A stretch of 64,000 nt of DNA from Symsagittifera roscoffensis. Taxonomy: Eukaryota > Xenacoelomorpha > Acoela > Convolutidae. The notes below the pieces were generated by a model. The model saw only the letters and a program-made list of their open reading frames with translations, did no database searches and was not told the origin of the DNA. Shown piece by piece: positions 38,181 to 50,244 of this stretch. Location: positions 19,752,660 to 19,816,659 of the forward strand of contig NC_087069.1 in the NCBI RefSeq assembly GCF_963678635.1. Direction: 5' to 3'. How positions within the stretch are numbered: the first letter of the stretch is position 1; every line of letters begins with the position of its first letter. A program made the translations under genes and the position numbers.

Positions 38181-38515
38181 TCAGCTCAACTGAACTTAAA
38201 TGAGAATTGCATGTTGTGATATTGGGCTTGAATTAGCAAGAATAATTTTGGTTTGAGGTTTGTGATTCCAATTTGGTCTTAAAACAATCAAAATTTCTCA
38301 GACGTCCTCCTGGTTCTTTTTCTTCTGATACCGGAACTTACTGTTTTTTTTTGTTTTTTAAATAAAAGAATGAACGAACAGATTTTAAAACTACCCCAAC
38401 AGGCAAAAAAAATCAAATTTTAGTAAATTTGAATATATGTACAAAAAAAGAACCAGAGAAGTTCAAAACTAAAAATAAATCAAATTGGCGTAGCCAGGAT
38501 TAGAGTTGATTGGCA

Positions 38516-40800
38516 AGTATAAACTTCCAATCAAAATCAAAATGAAAAATGAGAGATTTGAGGCGAAGGTTTTAGACAATCACTGTTTTTCATTGACCAA
38601 GTGTTTGCAATCCAGAGTTTTCGGTGCGCGGGTCTCTCATTTTTTTCAATAATGATTTCAAATTTTTTACTGATCTGATGCTCAGCTAAATCTAAACAAA
38701 CTCGCTCTTTATTCTTATCCCTAACAATTTGTTGTAAATCTTTTGATTACAGCAACACTAGCTGAAACGGGTAATATATCATTTTCGAAAAAGTTCTGAC
38801 TATGAATGAAGTCTTTCTTAAAAGATACAGTTTATTGTGACTAAGGTAATTTGAAAGTATGTCAAATTCTTGAGAGGTCCTTCAAAATCCAATAAAAAAG
38901 CTCAATTAATTAGAGCTGACACTTTTTTTGAGAAAGTTAATTTTTATCTAGAGAAAAAACTGTTTTTTTTTGTTCACCAATCGCTGATGTCACTAGAGGG
39001 CATTTGTATATCCAGCCAAACTAAAAAACCAAAGAGCCACAGCTATTTTTTATTCTCAGAGTCGAGAAACACATTGTTATAATCCAAAAACTTTTCACAG
39101 ATGCTTCTCATTTCACCATGGCAGCTTGCATAACTATCCGAATTTCGAACAAAAAGCATAAAAAGGCTTATTTCATGATTAGAAGAACAAAAGGAAAAAG
39201 CAAATTATCGTTTGTTCGAACAAAAATAAGGAAATACTGTCAAAAACAAACGCTCAACAGTGGCACCAACTACCAGGTTACAGGAACCCAGCTTCAAGAT
39301 ATTTTCCTCTACAAGATGTGAAACAAATTTGATTACAACCACCAGAAATTTTACTATTACCGAGAAAAAAAATGATCTGAATCACAGCGCAGCCAGACTC
39401 AAGTACGCAACAGGTTAACACAGAGTCTTTTTATTTCGACTGTGCAGCATAAGCAAAGACTATACTTTACGAGCAATCGCAAGAAACTAGCTTCCTCGCA
39501 AACTCAACACACTAGCCTTCGGCAAACCATTGAACACCTTGCCACAGATAAAGCCTTGACACCAAAGACGCTATACTACCCTGATGACTAATAATGGATA
39601 TATTCGAAAATTTCACCAATTCCTTGTGCAACTATGTATCCTATTTTATTGCACCAAAATGAACTATCAATTGGACTGATAATTGAACATGCTCATGAAA
39701 AGTGCGTGCACCTCAGCACTAATTTTATTCGGAACTACTTGCAGCAAAAATAGTCATTTTGAGACTTACAAAAGCTTTGAGGCAAACTCATCATCATTGA
39801 TTCTTCTGCCCCCTTTTTCGAAGTAAAGGATAATTTCTGTTTTATGGCTAATCTATCTTCTCAGGGATGCCACGGCTCGGAAAAGTATGCAATTCCCTTC
39901 AAGAAAAATGGATTGGATAACACAAGTCCATCTACATTGCTCGAAAACAAACTAAAAACAAAATTTACATTTAACTTTTCACACGCCTTGCACTTGCCAT
40001 TCACTAACACGCGTGCATTTCACTTGGAAGCCACAGAAAATCTCTGAACGGAAAACTGCTCAACAACATTTCGAAGAATTATGACTTGATTTGGAGCAGG
40101 GAAACTAATTCATCAGTTAATGCAACATGTTGTGTAGCTGCTACTTATGCAACAGCCACTCAATTTCGACCAAGACCCCACTTTAGTGATTTATGAAATA
40201 GCTACTCAATTTCGACCAAGACCTCATTTTAAAAGGATATGTGCCAGAATTGCCTCCAAAATAGAACAAGCTCTTCTTATGAATTTGGGATCTGACAGTG
40301 TCTCAGGAGTTTTCTTTTCATCTCTACTAGTCGAATGTGAAACTCTAAATAATTATACGCCACTGATGATCAATTACTACTTGCCTCGAAACATTTTTCG
40401 CTCGAATGGCCATTCATCTACTCTCCTTCAAATTGTTTCTACTCACAACCAAGCACAAAAAACTTGACTACTAAACCCTAGAAACTAACAAAAGGTCGAC
40501 TGGACATCTTTTGGAAATGACTACACAAAGAGTACGCTCTAATTTTGATCGAACGGACCAAGTGGATTCAAATAAGAAAGTATATAGCAATCCAACTTCG
40601 TGTGTACTCTAAGCATTTGGAACAAGTGTAAGACTTTTGAAGTGTCTACCGGTCCGGGTGGCATCGCGCGCTCATGGGTAATCAAAACTGTATTAGAAAA
40701 ATTCACTTTGCCCACTGTGAAACTTGCCATAGTTGAAAGCAAAACTTGCCTTAGACCTCTTAATCAGTCGTAGAACTAAGCCCCAACCACTCAGTAACTT
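38516..40800 (+). pseudogene. BEL/Pao RT-end/RNase H/integrase remnant, copy 3
   Basis: Same layout as copy 1. The connection region is at about 38516-38760 (diverged). The RNase H region follows at 39085-39321 with TISNKKHKK-like sequence. The integrase core is at 39844-40047 with TNTRAFHLEA, the distal part at 40147-40467, and the C-terminal segment near 40640-40680, where STGPGGIA replaces STGPDGIA. Near 40795-40825 an extra piece repeats ggaactacttgcagca, also present upstream at 39732. Stops interrupt every domain. Confidence 0.7.
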
Positions 40801-41244
40801 ATTCGGAACTACTTGCAGCAAGTAGTTCCGTAACTTACTGCACTCCCCAAGGGTAATCATGATGGGAAAAAAATTCATATAAATAACTTCAAAAAATAAA
40901 TTCCAATTCATGATGAGTAAATTAGAAGAAATCGATCAAATTTTTGAAAGATTTAAAAGTTGACTTTTGACACGGTAACAAAGACACTTTATGGCACATG
41001 TACCTACAGTCTTAATTACCAGCCAATGAAATTCTTGAATAGCAACTTAACCTTTATTTAATTTTGAGCCACAATAGTTAAGAATCGCTAGCTGGGAGCT
41101 GAAGCTCACAACACAGTTATTTAATGAAAAGAATACTAAATGCTTAAAAGAGTAGAAAACTGCAATTTAAACTCTTAATCAATTTTTCACTTCTCATGTC
41201 GAAAAAAGATTCATTATGCACAATTGCAAAAAATATATTTCGAT

Positions 41245-42060
41245 CTCCCCTCAAATCTCGCCCATTAAGCTCTAATCAACCAACTATCTTTTAAAGAAAA
41301 AGAAGAAATGATAAAACTTCAAAACAATTGACTATTGTTCAATTTTTCTTCATTACTTCAAATATTTCCCTCACTTGAAAAGTAAATATTGCTTCTATCA
41401 GCATATAGCAGCGTAAGAGCAATTGCAGAAAATAAAAATGGCTAACAAAAAAACACTTGCCGAAACATCAAATCGGAAGATGATTGTCATCAATTAGCCA
41501 ACCCCAAAACTCAAACCGCCAAACTTCACACCATAACTTCACGAAGTACTGACAGGTGAAATACTTTTTTTAAACTCAGGTCGTCCAGTCGTTGCCAATG
41601 GTATAAATTTCTTTTCAAAAATAGAATAGAAGTAAGGAAGTTAAACAGAAAAAACCAAACCGAGCAAAAATTTTCAGATTTAAATATTTGCTACAGAGTA
41701 ATAAGAAATTGGATCTTTGGATCATTTTGTACGCATTTCAGCATCAAGCAGAAAAGTTTTTTCTATCTCTTCCAGAAACCGTTAACTAAAATTTTTGGGT
41801 CAAAAGTTACTAAAAAGTTATCGCTTTCAACTTGAAAAAATTAAGTTTTTCTTTAAAAATAACCCAACTTGGATATGGATATGGTTAAATAGTGTTGGCA
41901 TAAATACTAAGCGAACCTCTAAAAATGACCGCAACTCCTGAAAAATCAAAGAATAGAAAATACAAATCATGTCAGATGTTCAACAAACCTTTATTAGTCA
42001 ATAAAATTAAGGAAAATGTTGATTAAATTTATTAGCTTCGATTTTTTCTACAGGTAACTC
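41245..42060. repeat. LTR-like block, b-type, after copy 3
   Basis: Direct repeat of the blocks at 33735 and 37365. The spacing from 38060 to 41937 (shared atgtcagatgttcaac region) gives a period of about 3.88 kb. Confidence 0.6.
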
Positions 42061-42289
42061 AACTCAACTTAAATGAGTATTGCATGTTGTGATATCGGGC
42101 TTGAACCTGCAAGAGTAGTTTTTGCTTGATGTTTTAGATTCCAATCTTTCTTAAAGCAATCAAGTTTTATCAGTTGTTGTCCTGGTTCTTTTTTCTTCGG
42201 ATGCCGGAACTTGGTGTTTTTTTTTGTATTTTAAATAAAAGAATGAAGATAAAATCAAATTGGCGTAGCCAGGACTGGAGTTGGTGGTA

Positions 42290-43473
42290 AGCTTAAACTT
42301 CCGATCAAAATCAAACTGAAAAATGAGAGATTTGAGGCGACGTTTTTAGACAATCACTATTTTTCATTGACTAAGTGTTTGCAATCCAGAGTTTTCAGTG
42401 CGCGGATCTCTGATTTTTTTTTCAATAATGATTTCAAATTTTTTACAGATGCTCAACTAAATCTAGACAAACTCGCTTTGTATTCTTATCCCTAACAGTT
42501 TGTTGTAAAGGTTTTCATTGGAGACACATTAGCTGAAATGGGTAATATGTCATTTTCGAAAAAGTTCTGACTATGAATGAAGTTTTTCCTAAAAACTACA
42601 GTTTATTGTGAGTAAGGTAATTTGAAAGTATGTCCAATTCTCGATAGGTCCGTCAAAATCCCATAAAAAAGCTCAATTAATTAGAGTTGACACTTTTTTT
42701 GAGAGAGTTAATTTTCACCAATCTAGAGAAAAAAAAGTTTTTTTTTGTTCACCAATCGCTGATGTCACTAGAGGGCATTTGTATATCCAGCCAAACTAAA
42801 AAACCAAAGAGCCACAGCTTCTTTTTATTCTCAGAGTCGAGAAACACATTGTTATTTACCAACAATTTTTCACAGATGCTTCTCATTTCACCATGGCAGC
42901 TTGCATAACTATCCGAATTTCGAACAAAAAGCATAAAAAGGGTTCATTCATGATTAGAAGAACTAAAGGAAAAAGCAAATTATCGTTTGTTCGAACAAAA
43001 ATAAGGAAATACTGTCAAAAACAAACGTTCAACAGTGGCACCAACTACCAGGTTACAGGAACCCAGCTTCAGGATGTTTTCCGCTACAAGATGTGAAACA
43101 ACTTTGATTACAACCACCAGAAATTTGACTATTACCGGGAAAAATTTTGATCTGAATCACAGCGCAGCGAGACTCAAGTACGCAACAGGTTAACACAGAG
43201 TCTTTTTATTTCGACTGTGCAGCATAAGCAAAGACTATACTTTACGAGCAATCGCAAGAAACTAGCTTCCTCGCAAACTCAACACACTAGCCTTCGGCAA
43301 ACCATTGAACACCTTGCCAGAGATAAAGACTTGACACCAAAGACGCTATACTACCCTGATGACTAATAATGGATATATTCGAAAATTTCACCAATTCCTT
43401 GTGCAACTATGTATCCCATTATATTGCACCAAAATGAACCATCAATTGGACTGATAATTGAACATGCTCATGA
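42290..43473 (+). pseudogene. BEL/Pao remnant, copy 4, truncated and mosaic
   Basis: It runs from the connection region through the RNase H start and stops inside the integrase zinc region at about 43473. There, aacatgctcatga joins directly to gtcaaattctcaatagg, the upstream part of copy 5. About 42545-43255 is nearly identical to copy 1, while the following 200 bases follow copy 3 more closely. Confidence 0.65.
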
Positions 43474-45430
43474 GTCAAATTCTCAATAGGTGCGATAAAG
43501 TCCAATAAAGAAGCTCAATTAAGTGGAGTTGATTCTTTTTTGAGTGAGTGTTTTGACACAAGAAAAAAAAAATTTTTGTGCAATAATCGCTGATGACACT
43601 AAAGGGCAGTTGTATATCCAGCTAAACCAAAAAAAATAACGAGCCACAGCTTCTCCTTTGCTTTATTAATTTGCAACATGTTTTCACCGATGCTTCTCCT
43701 TTCGCCAAGGCAGCTTGCATGTCCATCCAAGTTTCGAATAAATTGCATAAAAAGTCTTCATTTATGATTAGAAGAACCAAGGGAAAAAGAAAAATTTCTA
43801 TTATTCGAACAAAATTAATAAAACAGTGTCAAAAACAAATGATCAACAATGGCGCCAACTCCCAGGTTACAGGAACCCAGCCGATCAAGCTACAAGAGGT
43901 TTTCCGCTACAAGATATGAAACAACTTTGATTACAACCACCAGAATGTTTATTTTACCGGAAAAAATTTGGTCTGAATCACAGCGCCGAGACTCAACTAC
44001 AAAACAGGTTAACACAAACTCTTTTAAGTTCGACTGTGCAAAGCAGGCAAAGACTATACTTTACGAGCAATCTCAAGGAATTAGCTTTCTCGCAAACTCA
44101 ATGCACTAGCCTCCTGCATACCATTGAACAACTTACCACAGATAAGCACAAGAGACCAAAGAGGCTTTTTTACCCTAATGATTTTCATGGATGGAAATAA
44201 TGTTCTAGTGCGCGGTCGGTTGAAAATTTCATCAATTCCAGGTGCAACTATGTATCATATTATATTGCACGAAAATGAACTATCAATTGGACTGATGATT
44301 GAACATGCTCATGATAAATGCATGCACATCGTCACTGATTTTATACGGATTTACTTACAGCGAAATTGGGGACTTTGAGACTGAGAAAATCATTGAGGCA
44401 AACTCTTCATCACTGTTTCTCGTGCCGCCACTTTCGAAGTAAAGGATTAAATCTGTTTTATGGCTGATCTATCTTCCCAGCGGTTCCACGGCCCGGAAAA
44501 GTGTTTAATTCCTTTCAAGAAAAATGAATTGGATAGCACAAGTCCATCTACATCGCACAAAAACAAACTAAATACAAAAGTTACATTTGACTTTTCACAC
44601 GCCTGCTCTTGTCATTCACTAACACGCGTTCATTTCACTTGGAAGCCACAGAAAATCTCTGAACGAAAAACTGCTCAACACCATTTCGAAGAATTATGAA
44701 TTGAGTCGGAGTAGAGAAACTAATTCATCGGTTAATGCAACATGATCTGTAGCTGCTACTTATGCAACAGCCACTCAATTTCGACCAAGACCTAACTTTA
44801 GTGATTTAAGCAACAGACACTCAATTTCGACAGAGAATTCATTTTAGTGATTTATGAAACACCCATTCAATTTCGAACAATAGCTCACTTTAGTAGGGTG
44901 TGGGCCAGACTCGTATCCATATTAGAACGAGCTCTTCTTCGGAATTTAGGATCTGACAGACTCTCAGGAGTTTTCATCTCTAGTAGTCGAATGTAAAACT
45001 CTAAATAATTCAGCACCACTTATGACCAATTACTACTTACCCCGAAACACTTTTTTCTCGGACGGCCATTCATCTACTCTCCTTCCTATAGTTTCTACTC
45101 ACAGCAAAGCACAAACAAAATGAGTACCAATCCTAGAAACCAACTAAAGGTCGATTGGACAGCTTTTGAAAATGACAACTCAAACAGTACGCTCCAATTT
45201 TGATCGATTGGGCCAGGTGAATTCAAACAAGAAATTATATAGAAAACCAACTTCGTTTATACTCTAAGCATTTGGAACATAGCTAAGATTTTGAAGTGCC
45301 TACAGGTCCTGGTGGCATCGTGCGCTCATGGGTAAAAAAAAACTGACATATAAACTTCAACTTTTTTTTATTGGCTGTGAAACTTGCCATAATTGAAAAC
45401 AAAAATTTCTTAGACCTCCTAATCAGTTGT
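43474..45430 (+). pseudogene. BEL/Pao RNase H/integrase remnant, copy 5 (most diverged)
   Basis: This copy shows the family best. RNase H starts with HVFTDASPFAKAA at about 43678. The integrase zinc region at 44200-44378 has VRGRLK, HIILHENELSIG and IEHAHDKCMH. A Cys pair follows in FSCRHFRSKG near 44415-44445, and the core has HFTWKP-like sequence near 44630. The stretches at 43671-43919, 44124-44378 and 44460-44699 share one reading frame and are separated by stops, so decay is mainly by point mutation. Distal and C-terminal parts continue to about 45430. It cannot be functional as it stands. Confidence 0.75.
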
Positions 45431-45910
45431 AGAACCAAGCCCCAAACACTTCGATCACCGTACCTAATTGCAATCCCGAGGCTATTCATGATGTGAAAAA
45501 TAATTCATAGGAATAACTTTAAAAAATAACAAATTCCAATTCATGATTAGTAAGTTAGAAGAAATCGATCAAATTTTTGAATGATTTTATGACTTTCGAC
45601 AAGGTAACAAAGATACTTTAGGGCACATGATGTACTTTCAGTCTTAATTACCAGTCAATGCAATCCTTGAATTGCAACCAAACCTTTATTTAATTTTTGA
45701 ATCATACAACTTAGGTTTAAGAATCGCTGGCTGGGAGCTGAAGCTCGCAACACAGTTGATTACTGAAAGGAATACTAAATGCTTAACAGAGTAGAAAACT
45801 GCAATTTAAACTCTTAATTTAATTTTTCACTATGCCCAAGTCAAAAAAAAAGATTCAATGTGCAAAATTGCAAAAAAAATAGTTCGGTCTCCCCTCAAAT
45901 TTGCTCAAAA
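45431..45910. repeat. Right edge of the BEL/Pao array
   Basis: Related to sequence after copies 1-3 (aagaatcgct.gctgggagctgaag, tgcttaacagagtagaaaac, tctcccctcaaat). Similarity ends near 45910, and the rest of the b-type block is absent. Confidence 0.55.
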
Positions 45911-46197
45911 TTTGTCAATTTGGTTTCAAGTTGAATAAGGATATGGATTGGACATACTGAATCTTTTTTCGAATTGGGCATATTGGAAACTTGAATTTAG
46001 AATTCAAAGTGCAAGTCTCTACTGGCCTTGCTTGTCAGTGAAGATTTGGTGTTGGTTCTCTTTTGCCGTTGGATACGAAGCAATAAGCTGCTGATCGCAA
46101 CGAATATATTTTCAACAGTTTAAAAAATAGCAACAATTGATAAATTAACGGACTTGTAATTATCGAATATAAATAATACTATAAATTATCGAAATCA

Positions 46198-47190
46198 TCA
46201 GATAATGGGATTTTCGGAGAAAACACCCTGAACGTCTGCAAGAAGCCTCGTCCCATATATCCATTTGTGCTGAGAGCCACACTCCACTTCAAGCACTGCC
46301 TCGGTAGAATCTCCAGCATAATTATATGCTAAACTCCGAACGAAAAGAGTTTGGGGGTCACATCCCAAGTCGAGAAGAATGTCAACCAGATCTGCGTTGT
46401 TCTTGTCCGACAATATACCGTCTTGGAACTCTTTATATATCGGCCCCACAAAACCCCAATCTCCCAGTAAAGGTGGTTTCACTCCTAAAATTTACAATTC
46501 TTAATAATTTTTTGGCATTTATTTGATAGGAGAAACACATAAGCTCATGTCAAACGGTGAACGAATTTAGGCGGCCGGTTTTATTTGGTCATTTTCAGCG
46601 TTTGAAATAAAAATGGTCGTTTGCCACAGATACCTTGACGTCAATAAAGTGGTCAAACGTGAAGAAAATAGAACTGGTATCACTATTTTGTTTGAGGTTC
46701 GTTATCTCTGTTAAGTGTTCAATTCTTCGGAAATCAATTACGCCGCTGAAAGGACAATCCTTAAAAGTATTTGTTATAATGATACCTCCTAAGTGAGCTC
46801 AAAAGAAATCAAAATTTAAGTAGCATCCTCAAATTTTCTCACCTGATGTTGTTACCAGCAGACACATCACGGCCGCTCCAATTGTAGCTAAACATATTTG
46901 AATGAACTATAATGATTTCAAATTGAATCTTTCTTCGGAAACTTATGTTAAAAGAGGATTAAAATTAAATACTGGAAGTTTGGGTTTAAAAAAGCATCAG
47001 CCGCATATGAGGTAAGGTTTTTCCCCGTAGTAAACGTCAGAAAACGTAATACATATTTAAAAACTTTACCTACCAAAAAATTCAGCGGAAAACTTCATTC
47101 TCGAAAGTTTTCCGCTGAATTAGAAACGTTCAGAAAACGTAATACATATTTAAAAACTTTACCTACAAAAAATTCAGCGGAAAACTTCAT
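46198..47190 (-). CDS. Small secreted protein, three exons, 124 residues
   Basis: Exons on the minus strand are 47190-47167 (ATG, 8 codons), 46906-46843 (64 nt) and 46484-46198 (287 nt, TGA stop). Introns are 260 and 358 nt with GT...AG borders (gtaggtaaag...attatag; gtgagaaaat...attttag). Phases are 0 and 1, and the joined frame is open throughout, 375 nt. Exons 1 and 2 code a signal peptide: MKFSAEFF, then a hydrophobic run with CLATIGAAVMCLLV. The mature part, about 95 residues, begins near VKPPLLGDWG and is acidic, with two Cys (GCDP and VECGS) that could form a disulfide. I recognise no family. The start was chosen because only the distal of two tandem exon-1 copies joins exon 2 in frame. 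Expression is not shown. Confidence 0.72.
46595..46788 (-). CDS. Possible alternative last exon of the secreted-protein gene
   Basis: Inside intron 2, after a cacttag acceptor, lies a frame that continues exon 2 in phase for 64 codons to a TGA at 46597-46595, giving a 93-residue alternative secreted product. The peptide includes FKDCPFSGVIDFRRIEHL and FFTFDHFIDVK. A strong donor-like AAG/gtatct at 46634/46633 lies within it. Using that donor gives a 155-nt cassette that shifts the main frame and creates a stop two codons into exon 3. It may be an alternative end, a poison exon or a relic. Confidence 0.4.
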
Positions 47191-47205
47191 TCTCGAAAGT
47201 TTTTT
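47036..47205. repeat. Tandem duplication of the first-exon region, period about 93 bp
   Basis: About 47040-47111 repeats 47133-47205, including MKFSAEFF and the splice donor. The gene-proximal copy has one extra base before the donor (ttttttGgtaggt on the minus strand), which changes the phase, so only the distal copy works. The proximal copy also carries a perfect 17-bp inverted repeat (47079-47095 and 47105-47121) around a 9-nt loop. Confidence 0.8.
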
Positions 47206-48718
47206 GAAATAGATTAGATTTTGAGCGAAACTATAATATTTCCCGATCTCTTTAACTGTTTCCCGCTATTGTTAAAAGGGGACTCGCAATGCTGAACCAT
47301 TGATTTAGTTCATTATAGCGTTGGTTATTCTCTAAAAGATACCATAGGGGTAAAAAAGTTAAAGAGATCCGTATTTCATACCAAACAGTAATTTAACAAT
47401 TGCTATAATGAGTTTCTGTCAATTTGGAAATCATAAAATGTCGATCCTGAAACACTAAAGCATAAGGTAAGTCTATTAGGTTGGGTCGAACCTCAAGCAG
47501 AGTCTATCAAAATTCACAGACAGGTTGTGCTGAAAATTTTAACTAGCCAGTATAATTATTTTCTAACCCAGTTCCCGCAAATTGAAAGGCCAGATTTCAA
47601 AAAATAGTTAGGATTTCATTTATTTACTAACAATTTCATCATTTACTAACAATCCTCATTTGTTCACACTGAACTAATTTTTAGGCAAATTGCGACCTTT
47701 TTCAACGCAAGTGTTTTTTGAAATGGGGACTTTAATCAAGGTTTTGAGCGGCATTTTTTGTTATACTTCTGGTTTCTCTAAGATAAGAACTTCAATTTTA
47801 CAATATTAAAATCATAAAATTAAACTTGATATTAAAAAAGAACATGATTATAGAACATAACTTTACAATAGAAGTTTATTGCAACTACTAGTTGAAAAAA
47901 GTTGGCGGCTTCATCCTCTCGAAAAACATCGGAAAAATTTTTATAGTTTCTTTTCTTTAGACAAAAATACCAGTGCCGGGAGTTTTTACCAGCTAATTGC
48001 GCATCAACTGGATATTTTTCTTAAATTACAAAATTTTTGATGAATTTTCCGAGTTATAAAATTTTTATGTTTTGATAATGTTTGTTTATAATTGAGTTTC
48101 CCTTTACAAACATTTTTTTTGAACAACTTATTTCGATAAGCACTACTTCTTATGCACGAAGGTAACTGATTTTTATACTGACCATGTCAAGCTGATATAT
48201 CAACCTTAATATCCACTTACTTTAAAGTCATAACAATTTCATATCATCAGAATAAAAACGGATTGACGGGTAGTTTTTCTGGATTCATCAGTCTATCAGT
48301 GAGTAATCATTCTACCTGCTAAAATTTGACTATCTGAAAATTGAAGTTTTTAGCAATCTTTCAGCATTCTAAAATTTGATTTAAAGAATTTAAATTTTTT
48401 ACTCTAAAAATGTGAACTTGAAAACACGGCCTTTTTATTATAGCCATTTGCAAATACCAGAAAATAAATAAAAATTATGCTTTAAAACAAGCAAGAGCTT
48501 CAACAGACACGTTTACGATAGAAGACTTGACTATGATAAATCTGGAATTCGTCGTGATAAAAGACATTTTTCCAACAGTTTCGATTTTGTCGCTTTTATC
48601 CATGTTTTATGTCATAAGTCGCGCAGGTGTGTCTATACCAGCAATCACTTATTTTGAACTGTACTGAAAAAAAACATATAAATATTTTTTTCAGGCCAAG
48701 AAAAAACATTTGAAACAT
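47206..48718. other. AT-rich spacer upstream of the secreted-protein gene
   Basis: No gene seen. The minus strand just upstream of the start (47190) has a weak TATA-like atattatag near 47230-47240. The rest is low-complexity AT DNA. Confidence 0.4.
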
Positions 48719-49308
48719 ATTACGAGGCCAAATTGTGCATTTTGTGAATTGTAAGCAAATTCCACAACAGGCAAAAATCAAATTGCTTTTTTTCGCAAAA
48801 ATCAAATTGCGAAGTCATTGCTATTTTTCTTTGATCTTCGCTACTGTTTTGGTTTCCACGGTCAAATAGCTAAAACACTGTGTTGCCCAAAATCGGTTCA
48901 AAAACAGACAACTTTGCGGAATCCGCAACAAAATATGTGGAAACCGGAACCATTTTGTGCTATCCATAAACAAATCATAGTATATGCGTTAACTAAACAT
49001 CAGCTGTAGTGGAATTCGAAAAATGTAAGCGAAATCCGCACAAATTTGCGGAATCCTTTTACATTTGCGGAATCCGCTTACAATTGCGGAATCCGGTACA
49101 ACTACCTACATTCGTTCGTTGCGAAATCCGCAACAAATTTATTGAGCTGAAAAAATTAACGATACAGCTTTTTGTACGCGGAACCCAGAAAATTTTGTAG
49201 GAGGAATTCAATTACATTTGGAACATGTTTAATGACTTGTCTCTGGAAACCGTGAACATTTAGACACAAAATTGTGCGATTATCCAGTCCACAGTTTGGC
49301 CTCGTAAT
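48719..49308. mobile_element. MITE with 21-bp terminal inverted repeats (copy 2)
   Basis: Ends at 48719-48739 and 49288-49308 are inverted repeats with two mismatches and match copy 1 at 1918-2448. Both copies share the inner left segment (gtgcat..tgtg.attgtaa) and the inner right segment (gacttgtctct.ga, then agacacaaaa.tgtgcg.), plus an array of gcggaatccgca-like near-palindromes in the middle. It is noncoding. Divergence from copy 1 is considerable, so both are old. Confidence 0.75.
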
Positions 49309-50244
49309 TCAATTGTGCTCTTTGGATCAACTAAAAGCAAAATTGAACACTTTTCATTTTGTATTGTAATTTGTGTTTAGGAAAAGTGCCAGAGGTTCCA
49401 AGCTCCGAAAAAAAAACTAAAAATTTTTTCTGTTCATATCAAAGTTTTTGAAAAAAAAATTAGTGCAGGGAGATTCTTCAGCAATTGGTGCATCAATTGG
49501 CTGTTCATTTTAGACTGCACTTCCTTAATGACTATTCAAATTTTAAAAAATCAAACGATTTTAGTATTTTTGTTTGTTTGTTTTTGTTTTTATCTTGTAT
49601 GTCTTTTTTGACCAAATTAATTTGATGAGCAATGACCATTTATGCTAAATGTCGACTGATCGCTTAGACTGATTATATAAATTTGATATATCAACCTGAA
49701 TATTCACTTACTATCAAAGTATTACAACTTTAACTTAGCTGAAAAAAAACCTTCTACCTGCCTAAAGTTTGATCAATTAAGAATTTTTGGTGACCATTCA
49801 GCAGACAAAAAATTGAAATTGAAAACATTATTAGTCGTAAAATAATCACCTGGAATAACCACCACCTTTCCACAGCCTGCTGCGTTGACTCGGAAAGAAT
49901 GAAAGTCAAATGGAACAATAAAATTGAAATAATCAAATAATCTTTTAAAATAATCAAAAGTTAACAATTTTTTGCCTAGCTCTTCTACACAAAAAATCTC
50001 TTTTTTTTTGTAATTTAGTTTTTGTTGAGTTATGGTATGATTGTTTTTTTGAATGTTTTATTTTTGTTAGGAAATGAAAAATCATGCCCGAAGTCGTTCT
50101 GAGTTTATCAGTCTTGTTTAGTTTCGGGAAAAGGACTTCTCACATTATAGAGAAGTCAATTACGAGTTATTGGTTCAAATTAAGAATACGATTTTATGCG
50201 ATGTCACGCAATGTCAAATTTCTTTAAGCACAAATTCCAGTGCC
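49309..50244. other. AT-rich spacer before second assembly gap
   Basis: No gene seen. From about 50165 the sequence contains ttcaaattaagaata, which recurs in altered form after the gap. Confidence 0.4.

Larger units (their letters stand above)
29383..45910 (+). mobile_element. Tandem, rearranged array of BEL/Pao-type retroelement fragments
   Basis: Five copies of the 3' half of a BEL/Pao element (end of RT, RNase H, integrase) lie head to tail on the plus strand, separated by related noncoding LTR-like blocks. A larger unit of about 5.04 kb (29383-34412) is repeated from 34413. Later units are about 3.7-3.9 kb apart. No Gag, protease or RT catalytic part was seen in any copy. All copies carry stops. 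Identity between some copies is near perfect over hundreds of bases, so the amplification or exchange is fairly recent. Confidence 0.75.
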
